From: Oerskovia sp042887685
GTDB lineage: Bacteria; Actinomycetota; Actinomycetes; Actinomycetales; Cellulomonadaceae
Assembly (NCBI RefSeq): GCF_042887685.1
Contig: NZ_JBHVOS010000007.1
Span: forward strand, 98,939-162,938
DNA length: 64,000 bases
Direction of reading: 5' to 3'
Below, piece after piece: positions 26,179 to 31,743 of the stretch (the first letter of the stretch is position 1; each line of letters opens with the position of its first letter). Made by a program: the position numbers and the translations under genes. Below the pieces are notes generated by a model. The model saw only the letters and a program-made list of their open reading frames with translations, made no database searches and was not told where the DNA came from.

Positions 26179-26754
26179 ATGACTCGATCCTCTCGCGCTG
26201 CGGTCGGCGGGCTTCTTCTCACGCCGGGGGCCGGGGCCGGTCGCGACCACCCCACGCTCGTCGCGGTCGAGGAGGCCGTGGCCCCGCTGCCCGCGCGGCG
26301 GGTCGACTTCCCGTACCGGCTCGCCGGGAAGCGCATGCCGGACCGGGCGCCGGTCGCGGTCGCGCACCTGGTCGAGGAGGCGACACGCTTCGCGGCCGAG
26401 GAGGGGTTCGCGCCCGACCGGCTCGTGCTCGGCGGCCGCTCCTACGGTGGACGCATGTGCTCGATCGCGGTCGCCGAGGGTCTGCCTGCGGCCGGGCTGG
26501 TGCTGCTGAGCTACCCCCTGCACCCGCCGGGCAAGCCCGACAAGCTGCGCGTCGACCACTTCCCACAGCTCACGGTCCCAGTGCTCTTCGTGTCCGGCAC
26601 GACCGACCCGTTCGGCTCTCCCGAGGAGTTCGACGAGCACGTCGCCGCGATCCCCGGGCCGGTCACCCAGGTGCGCCTGCCCGGTGCCCACGACGTCCGG
26701 AACGACCACGCGGCGGTGAGCGACGCCGTCGTGCGGTGGCTGGCGACGTTCTGA
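26179..26754 (+). CDS. KANL3/Tex30-type alpha/beta hydrolase
   Basis: A 191-residue protein close to the KANL3/Tex30 family of small alpha/beta hydrolases. The first strand and oxyanion turn read 'LLTPGAGAGRDHP', the nucleophile elbow 'VLGGRSYGGRMCS' carries Ser near 96, the acid is in 'LFVSGTTDPFGS', and the catalytic His is in 'LPGAHDVRND'. The family function in bacteria is not established. It begins at ATG 26179 and is separated from the copper block by a hairpin. Confidence 0.8.
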   Translation: MTRSSRAAVGGLLLTPGAGAGRDHPTLVAVEEAVAPLPARRVDFPYRLAGKRMPDRAPVAVAHLVEEATRFAAEEGFAPDRLVLGGRSYGGRMCSIAVAEGLPAAGLVLLSYPLHPPGKPDKLRVDHFPQLTVPVLFVSGTTDPFGSPEEFDEHVAAIPGPVTQVRLPGAHDVRNDHAAVSDAVVRWLATF

Positions 26755-26786
26755 ACCGCGCGCGCCGCGACACGCCAGCGACACGC

Positions 26787-26800
26787 TGGGAGCGCTTCCA
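26787..26800. promoter_or_regulatory. CelR/CebR-like operator
   Basis: TGGGAGCGCTTCCA differs at one position from TGGGAGCGCTCCCA, the site bound by the LacI-family cellulose-utilisation repressors CelR and CebR. It lies 163-176 bp upstream of the LAxTG surface-protein start, in the only gap from which that gene can be transcribed. Confidence 0.5.
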
Positions 26801-26962
26801 CAATCACCCGGTCCCGAGTACCTTTGGCGCTGATATGTCGTGTTCGCCCGGTCGATCCGGGCATGTCGGACGAGTACGGTGATCAACCGTCCGGCACCAG
26901 CCCCGCTCGCACCCGAGAGCCGAGGGCGTCCCCCTCCGACCACCCTCGAAAGGTCCTCCTCG

Positions 26963-27733
26963 ATGCGCGCAGCGCCCGTCGCCCTCCTCACGGCAGCGAT
27001 CCTCGTGGCCACCCCCACGATCGCGTCCGCAGGGTCCGACTCCCCCACCCCGTACACCGTGACCGCGAGCGGTGTGAGCCTGCCCGCAGGCCAGGTGTTC
27101 CGCGAGCACGGGCACGTCAACTACCGCGCGACCGCGCTCGACGGGACGGGCGAGCAGAGCTTCAACGTCCACCTCGAGACGGCCAACGGCCGGTCGACCG
27201 CGGCGTACGTCGGCGCGAGCTTCCTCGACTTCGCGGGCGCCGTCGCCGCGTTCCCCGCCGGGTTCTGCGTGACGTGGGTCCAGGTCGAGGGCTTCGACGA
27301 GCACTTCGGCGAGGGCGGCCAGGCGCCCGAGTGCACGCCCAGGCCGACGCCCCTGAGCCCGGCCCCGCCGATCCCGCGGCCCGTCCCGTCTCCGGCCCCG
27401 AGCACCGACGTGCCCGACGGCGGCGCACCGGTCGCGACGCCCACGTCACCTCCGACCGTGGAGGCCCCGACGCCGGCGCCGGTCACGGGGCGCGAGCTCG
27501 CCGCGACGGGCCCGGCGCCCGAGGGCGTTCCCGTGGCGGGGGCGACGCCGGTCGCCCGGGCCGTCCCGACGGCGGCGCCCGGTAGCACCGTGGCGCCGGG
27601 TGTCGCTGCGGCCGACGACGGCGGCCTCGCGGCGACCGGCTCGAACGCGCTGCTCGTCGCGGGCGGAGCGGTCGTGCTGCTGGCCGCCGGGGTCGGTGCG
27701 CTGCTGCTGAGCCGCCGGTCGCGGCGCGCCTGA
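26963..27733 (+). CDS. cell-wall-anchored surface protein (LAxTG sorting signal)
   Basis: A 256-residue exported protein. Residues 1-23 are a signal peptide ending ASA. About 24-130 form an unrecognised domain with two cysteines ('GFCVTW', 'APECTP'). A long Pro/Thr/Ala stalk follows, and then a C-terminal LAATG motif, hydrophobic helix and 'SRRSRRA' tail, the layout used by class E sortases in actinobacteria. A first LAATG-like sequence ('ELAATGPAP') in the stalk has no helix after it and is not the signal. The start follows GAAAGG. The CelR-like site upstream hints at control by cellulose-derived sugars, but the domain itself shows no carbohydrate-binding signature I know. Confidence 0.85.
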   Translation: MRAAPVALLTAAILVATPTIASAGSDSPTPYTVTASGVSLPAGQVFREHGHVNYRATALDGTGEQSFNVHLETANGRSTAAYVGASFLDFAGAVAAFPAGFCVTWVQVEGFDEHFGEGGQAPECTPRPTPLSPAPPIPRPVPSPAPSTDVPDGGAPVATPTSPPTVEAPTPAPVTGRELAATGPAPEGVPVAGATPVARAVPTAAPGSTVAPGVAAADDGGLAATGSNALLVAGGAVVLLAAGVGALLLSRRSRRA

Positions 27734-27748
27734 CCTCCCCCTGGAACC

Positions 27749-27823
27749 AGATGGGTGGTTCGGTCCGAGACGGGTTGCTGGGTCGCGTCCCCAGCAACCC
27801 GTCTCAGACCGAACCACCCATCT
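27749..27823. terminator. very long bidirectional terminator hairpin
   Basis: Between convergent genes, arms 27749-27781 and 27791-27823 pair over 33 positions with a single C/A mismatch at 27766/27806 and a 9-nt loop. The outer arm begins AGATGGGTGGTTCGGTC. It can stop transcription from both the surface-protein and the peptide deformylase genes. Confidence 0.75.
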
Positions 27824-27844
27824 CGCACGGGCTCGTCGGCGCGG

Positions 27845-28528
27845 CTAGCGCAGCGGCGCGGCCGGGTACTCGGCCGGCGTCTTGCCGAGGGCCTCGGACA
27901 GCTCGAGCCGCTCCTCCAGGACACCGGGACGCTCCTGGTGCATCTCGGCGATCACGGCCTCCTGCGCGGCGGGCGTGAGGTGGTCGAAGTAGAGCGTCCC
28001 GTCGAGGTGCTGCGCCTCGTGCTGGAGCGCACGGCCCAGGAAGTGCGACCCCTGGAGCTCGACGGGCTTGCCGTGCTGGTCGAACCCGCGCACGATCGCC
28101 TTCACGGGGCGGGCGAGCGGCGAGTACGCGCCCGGGATCGAGAGGCACCCCTCGTCGCTCTCCTCGATCTCGTCCTCCGGACCGTCGAAGACCTCGAGCA
28201 CCGGGTTGACCACGTGCCCGACGTGACGGTCCTCGTTCTCGTCCTCGACGTCGTACACGAAGACGCGCAGGTCCACGCCGACCTGCGGCGCCGCCAGACC
28301 CACCCCCTCCGCGACGAACATCGTCGTGAACAGGTCGTCGACGAGCTGCGCGAGCTCGGGCGTGCCGAACTCCGTGACCTCACGGCACGGGGTGTGCAGG
28401 ACGGACTCGCCGATCTCGGTGATGCGCAGGATGTTGCCGCGCTCGACCTGGGGAGCGATCTCCGGGAAGGACTTGACCGGCTGGCCCAGGACGTAGGTGG
28501 TGGGGCGACGACGGCCGAAGGTGAACAT
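27845..28528 (-). CDS. def: peptide deformylase
   Basis: A 227-residue metalloenzyme that removes the N-formyl group from nascent proteins. All three motifs are present: GVGLAAPQ (motif 1), EGCLSIP (motif 2, metal Cys) and HEAQHLDG (motif 3, HExxH). It is longer than type I enzymes because of an N-terminal extension ('FTFGRRRPTTYVLGQPVKSF') and an acidic insertion ('DVEDENEDRH'). ATG 28528 is preferred over 28540 or 28561 because a TATGCT -10 box lies exactly 7 nt upstream and no Shine-Dalgarno precedes any candidate, implying a leaderless mRNA. It borders the AT-richer island. Confidence 0.95.
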   Translation of the reverse strand: MFTFGRRRPTTYVLGQPVKSFPEIAPQVERGNILRITEIGESVLHTPCREVTEFGTPELAQLVDDLFTTMFVAEGVGLAAPQVGVDLRVFVYDVEDENEDRHVGHVVNPVLEVFDGPEDEIEESDEGCLSIPGAYSPLARPVKAIVRGFDQHGKPVELQGSHFLGRALQHEAQHLDGTLYFDHLTPAAQEAVIAEMHQERPGVLEERLELSEALGKTPAEYPAAPLR

Positions 28529-28535
28529 GGACAAC

Positions 28536-28541
28536 AGCATA
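28536..28541 (-). promoter_or_regulatory. -10 box of def, leaderless start
   Basis: On the minus strand TATGCT is followed by seven bases and then ATG 28528, placing the transcription start at the start codon. The -35 region is weak (AGGTTG or GTTGTG). Confidence 0.5.
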
Positions 28542-28592
28542 ATGGAACGACCGGTGCACAACCTCGAGGGGTCGTGGGGCGATCTCCTCGAC

Positions 28593-28598
28593 TACAAT
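28593..28598 (+). promoter_or_regulatory. -10 box of the island nuclease gene
   Basis: TACAAT matches TATAAT at five of six positions, 40 bp before the GTG start at 28639. No good -35 is visible 16-18 bp upstream. The def promoter faces the other way about 50 bp to the left. Confidence 0.45.
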
Positions 28599-28638
28599 CG
28601 GCCCGAAACTGAGCAGAAGCCAACACAGAAAGAGAAAC

Positions 28639-29349
28639 GTGGACCCCGATTCAGTACGGCCGCGCGGCACGCGGCCCCAAGTGGGAATACCAATCCACGA
28701 GCGAGCCCTGACGAACGCTTTAGAAAGGCACGCAGCACGCCTCTTTCCACCTGGGCCGGGGCGGTCCATATTCCTAATAAACGAACCCGAAATCGGGACT
28801 GGGCGACCGGACATCATTTTGCTGACGATATCGTCAGTCGGGTTCCAAGAATATGCAAGACGTGCGGTCCGGGTGCCACATCGCAGCGCAACGCGAGTCT
28901 CCGATCTCACACTCGACGATGGCGCACTCGGTCTTGATCGAAACTACGTACGCGATCTGCGTGCCAAGTTGCGCTCAGACGGCCTAACTAAAGACCAGTC
29001 GTATAGTGCGGGTAAACTCGTGCACGATTCACTGGCAATCGAAGCGAAGATGAAAGACTGGAGGCAGGCACTTCGGCAGGTAGCACTGTTTCGCACCGCA
29101 ACCCATCGAAGTGCAATATTAATGCCTGAGGCCGTCCTCGATCGAGTGACCGCCGCACATTTGGAGTCATATCGAACCGGCGCTATCGGCGCCCGAGGGG
29201 ATATTTTGACATGGCACCACTCTGCACGCAAGCGTGATATTGAGAAGACCCAAGCCATTTGGCTATTGGAAATCCTGATGCGCGGCCTTGAGGCCGGAAC
29301 GGCTCACAAACTCTCACTTCCGCGAAAGCCTTCAACCGCTTCAAGATAG
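28639..29349 (+). CDS. PD-(D/E)XK-type nuclease candidate with inserted HTH-like segment
   Basis: A 236-residue protein with no named family that I recognise. It shows the restriction-endonuclease core: an N-terminal helix, 'NEPEIGTGRPDIILL' with Asp58 at the start of a strand, then 'LAIEAKMKDWRQALRQVALF' with Glu135-x-Lys137 followed by a Gln-bearing helix (Gln143, Gln147). The order D, E-x-K, Q fits PD-(D/E)XK enzymes. Between Asp58 and Glu135 lies an about 45-residue insertion with a helix-turn-helix look ('LDRNYVRDLRAKLRSDGL'), which could read DNA or bind a partner. It starts at GTG 28639 after an AGAGAAA stretch. Its last 46 bp overlap the end of the convergent unknown gene. Codon use is AT-richer than the flanks. 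Confidence 0.65.
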   Translation: MDPDSVRPRGTRPQVGIPIHERALTNALERHAARLFPPGPGRSIFLINEPEIGTGRPDIILLTISSVGFQEYARRAVRVPHRSATRVSDLTLDDGALGLDRNYVRDLRAKLRSDGLTKDQSYSAGKLVHDSLAIEAKMKDWRQALRQVALFRTATHRSAILMPEAVLDRVTAAHLESYRTGAIGARGDILTWHHSARKRDIEKTQAIWLLEILMRGLEAGTAHKLSLPRKPSTASR

Positions 29350-30473
29350 GATTCGACGCGGGCCTGATAAAGTGCGGGAAGTAGCACGTTCTGGCGACTC
29401 AACTGGCGGTAGTGCGCTCGCGCACCCTCCAAACTCGCACCAACAGCATCGAGCCGGGAAGTCACAGAATCCATGCCGGAGAGCTTTTTGGCAGAACGAC
29501 CCAATAGATCCAAATGGAGCATTTGCGCCTCAACGCGCCCCCACTCAGCCAATGGGCGGTCAGCAAATCGGCCAATAAATCCCTTTGGCAACAATTTCTC
29601 TGGTTGCTCGGTCTCCAGAATCCTACCCACCTCACCCTCGGCCCTCAGTGCGGCCCAAAGTCTCGGCATGTACACTCGAGGCGCCGCAAGTCCACCGCGA
29701 GCGTCCGATGGCTGCCACTTGGAAATTGCGAACTGCCGTAGCGAGTAATGCCAGCCGGCAGCCATGCTGGTACCGCCCGCAGCGACCCCCAACAGACCGT
29801 CGATGTCCGAGTACCCCCAGTGCACCTCGAACTCATTTAGTTCACTCAAGTTGTAGATTAGACGCATCAGATTCTCAAGACGGAGTGGAGACCATGGCGC
29901 AGAGGGATAGTCTCTACGGCCTCGATCTACAAGCAGGTAGAAGCCTCGCACGTCCAGAGTTGTGGCAACATCCAGCCAGTCGGCGACCGAATTCCAGTCA
30001 TCGAAAGCGACATCCTCGATGACAACGGAAGCAATCGTGCGAGTGCCACCCCAGTCTTTTGCCGCAGTTCTTGCAAACTGCAAGGACAGCGGAGTCCAAA
30101 TGTCGGAAAAAGTGGACTGCTTGCATGCGGGCGCGATCATGACTTCTGATATCCCGATAGCCGCGTTTGCTGCAGCGACATCCCGAACCTGTTGAGAGAC
30201 ACGAGTAGCATCCTGGGACCAGTGCATTGTGCCGTATGCAATCCCCTGTGACTGATGGTGCCGCGCAGTCCCCGCTGGGGAAGTCGAATAGATGTATGTT
30301 TGCGGATCTAGTAGCGTTCGAACACCGACCCGACGGCATGTCGCGACGGTGGCCGACAGGGTTTCAACATCCTCGTCGCCCGAGCTAAGAATAACGCCAG
30401 AAATTGCCCCTGTCGCGCTTAGTTCGTCGATTTTCCGCGACTTACCATATCCATGTTGAAGATTCATCGTCAT
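29304..30473 (-). CDS. uncharacterised 389-residue island protein (possible alpha/beta barrel)
   Basis: I recognise no family. It has no signal peptide or membrane helix. The first 260 residues alternate hydrophobic strands and helices in a way that suggests a (beta/alpha) barrel. Strand candidates are 'ISGVILSS', 'RTLLDPQTYIYS', 'SEVMIAPAC', 'TIASVVIEDVAF', 'GFYLLVDRG' and 'FEVHWGYSD', the last followed by Gly-rich 'LLGVAAGGTSM'. Acidic residues sit at several strand ends (D/E/D), as in barrel active sites. The last 120 residues are helical and charged. Its ATG overlaps the kinase stop (ATGA), so the two are translated together and the protein is a likely kinase partner or substrate. The C-terminus overlaps the nuclease gene tail to tail. 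Confidence 0.7.
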   Translation of the reverse strand: MTMNLQHGYGKSRKIDELSATGAISGVILSSGDEDVETLSATVATCRRVGVRTLLDPQTYIYSTSPAGTARHHQSQGIAYGTMHWSQDATRVSQQVRDVAAANAAIGISEVMIAPACKQSTFSDIWTPLSLQFARTAAKDWGGTRTIASVVIEDVAFDDWNSVADWLDVATTLDVRGFYLLVDRGRRDYPSAPWSPLRLENLMRLIYNLSELNEFEVHWGYSDIDGLLGVAAGGTSMAAGWHYSLRQFAISKWQPSDARGGLAAPRVYMPRLWAALRAEGEVGRILETEQPEKLLPKGFIGRFADRPLAEWGRVEAQMLHLDLLGRSAKKLSGMDSVTSRLDAVGASLEGARAHYRQLSRQNVLLPALYQARVESYLEAVEGFRGSESL

Positions 30474-31339
30474 GTTTCTGCCCCCAGTATCACAAGCGGA
30501 GTTTCGACGTTACGATAGCGGCGACTCGGCCGCGCAGCTAGGAGCCGGCTGATTACTTGCTTCATGGAAGCATGGCAAGAAATCGGCTCAAGCATACTGG
30601 GATCGAATGACTCTAGTCGCCGGACGTAAGAGTTTGCATCAATTCCCGGCACCCAGAATGGGTGCGTTCCTGTCAGTACCTCGAGACAGACCATACCTAC
30701 GAGAAAGAGGTCGGTGCGAAAGTCGATTTGCACATTTCTTCGCTGCAGAAATTGCTCCGGCGCAGCGTATCTTGGGGTCCTTGGGGATATATCCATCGAG
30801 GCCGTTATGGGACTCAGTTCGTCATGGTAGGCGATGCCTAGATCTAGTAGCACTGGTATGTTGTCTTCGTCATAGACAATATTGCCTGGCTTGATATCAC
30901 GATGAACAATTCTTGCGTCATTCCACATCGATCTAACAGCTCGCAGAAGCGCCACAAGAAGTTCTTTGGCCCCGACCGGGTCACCGCCAGGTACGATACG
31001 GTCTTGGAGCGTGCCGCCTCCGTAGTATGGCTCCACATACCAAATATAGAGTTCATTTCCGATGAAACGTGTCGACGGCTCCTGCAACAACTGAACGACA
31101 TGCGGCGATGAGATTCGTTGCATTCCCACGATCTCCCGCGCGAAGCGGTCAGGAAGCGTAAGCTCGTCGGTCTGCTCGGCCTCATTTTGTGGCAATGGCT
31201 CGTGAAGAACCTTCAGGACCTGCGCACCATCGTTTCCGCGGATCTTGAAAGCGGTCTTGAACCCGCCGACGCCGAGTTCTGGGAGCTCGATATCGAACTC
31301 TGGAAATGCGGAACGCACGTCATCGTAGTTCGCAAACAA
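30470..31339 (-). CDS. stand-alone Ser/Thr protein kinase of the island
   Basis: The 289 residues form one Hanks-type kinase domain without transmembrane, PASTA or other sensor parts, unlike the usual Pkn kinases. Motifs in order: Gly-rich loop 'LGVGGFKTAF' (23-30), invariant Lys43 in 'VLKVLHE', alphaC Glu69, 'HRDIKPGN' (146-153), metal-binding DLG at 166-168 in place of DFG, and APEQ at 193. All catalytic residues are present, so it is probably active. The start is TTG 31339, supported by a TAGGGT -10 box 6 nt upstream; the next in-frame GTG is 31318. It is first in a two-gene operon with the unknown protein. The upstream neighbour is tRNA-Thr. Confidence 0.9.
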   Translation of the reverse strand: MFANYDDVRSAFPEFDIELPELGVGGFKTAFKIRGNDGAQVLKVLHEPLPQNEAEQTDELTLPDRFAREIVGMQRISSPHVVQLLQEPSTRFIGNELYIWYVEPYYGGGTLQDRIVPGGDPVGAKELLVALLRAVRSMWNDARIVHRDIKPGNIVYDEDNIPVLLDLGIAYHDELSPITASMDISPRTPRYAAPEQFLQRRNVQIDFRTDLFLVGMVCLEVLTGTHPFWVPGIDANSYVRRLESFDPSMLEPISCHASMKQVISRLLAARPSRRYRNVETPLVILGAET

Positions 31340-31345
31340 GGTTCA

Positions 31346-31351
31346 ACCCTA
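31346..31351 (-). promoter_or_regulatory. -10 box of the kinase operon, leaderless TTG start
   Basis: TAGGGT on the minus strand ends 6 nt before the TTG codon at 31339. The same geometry precedes several ATG/GTG starts in the window. No good -35 is seen. Confidence 0.4.
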
Positions 31352-31436
31352 GCCTCGTCGTAGAGGGACGGAAGCGATCCTTGCAGATTATGGCGATGCG
31401 GGGAAGCCTTCCAGGGAAATTCACCCCGAGGCCTTA

Positions 31437-31512
31437 TGGAGCCGCCTATCAGAATCGAACTGATGACCTTCTCATTACGAGTGAGACGCTCTACCGACTG
31501 AGCTAAGGCGGC
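31437..31512 (-). tRNA. tRNA-Thr (anticodon CGT)
   Basis: A full cloverleaf is readable on the minus strand. The acceptor stem is GCCGCCT/AGGCGGC with discriminator T and encoded CCA (31437-31439). The D arm contains AGCTCAGTCGGTAGAGC, the anticodon stem TCTCA/TGAGA holds the loop CTCGTAA, and the T arm contains GGTTCGATTC-type sequence. Anticodon CGT reads ACG threonine codons. The 3' end faces the AT-richer island, the usual side for insertions. A promoter lies about 50-80 bp upstream. Confidence 0.97.
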
Positions 31513-31561
31513 GCGTGCCAGACGTCGCGCCTTGGGGCGCTCCGTTTCAGCAAGCGTCGCA

Positions 31562-31591
31562 ACTGTACCCAACGCGGGGGCGCGAGCACAA
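31562..31591 (-). promoter_or_regulatory. promoter of tRNA-Thr
   Basis: On the minus strand TTGTGC (31586-31591) and TACAGT (31562-31567) are separated by 18 bp. Transcription would start near 31555, leaving a leader of about 43 nt before the tRNA. Confidence 0.55.
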
Positions 31592-31682
31592 ACTGACTCG
31601 GAGCGGCGCCGTCGGGCAGCCCTCCCCCGCCCCACGGCCAGTACGCCCCGGCTCCGCGCGGGCCCCTGCCCGCACCATGCCA

Positions 31683-31714
31683 GACGGCCCGGCCGCATCA
31701 GCGACCGGGCCGTC
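31683..31714 (-). terminator. hairpin after the TAP-type lipoprotein gene
   Basis: A perfect 10-bp stem (31683-31692 and 31705-31714, GACGGCCCGG) with a 12-nt loop lies 30 nt beyond the stop codon. Confidence 0.6.
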
Positions 31715-31743
31715 CAGACCGCACCAGCAGGGCTCGAGGGCCC

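Larger units (their letters stand above)
28562..31436. other. AT-richer three-gene island next to tRNA-Thr, candidate defence/conflict module
   Basis: Base composition drops sharply relative to both flanks: a hand count of 28981-29040 gives 30 GC of 60, while neighbouring genes are about 70% GC. The codons include many A/T-ending ones absent elsewhere in the window. The island contains a PD-(D/E)XK-type nuclease (+), an unrecognised protein (-) and a Ser/Thr kinase (-). It lies between def and the 3' end of tRNA-Thr. No integrase, transposase or repeat of the tRNA 3' end was found at the far boundary, so the mechanism of entry is unknown. Horizontal acquisition is inferred from composition and position. 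Confidence 0.7.

Noticed and set aside
26801..26962. Riboswitch in the long leader of the LAxTG gene
   Set aside because: I compared it with the c-di-AMP (ydaO) pattern and saw no shared conserved core.
28562..28638. Possible att copy of the tRNA-Thr 3' end at the left island edge
   Set aside because: I looked for TTCGATTCTGATAGGCGG or its complement between 28.4 and 28.7 kb and found no match.
29304..30473. Naming the island protein a tRNA-guanine transglycosylase (DpdA-like)
   Set aside because: Only a faint resemblance in one Gly-rich segment; no zinc ligands or catalytic signature are visible.
31213..31698. Short frame containing 'AQSVERLTRNEKVISSIL'
   Set aside because: This is the translation of the tRNA-Thr gene itself, a well-known false gene.
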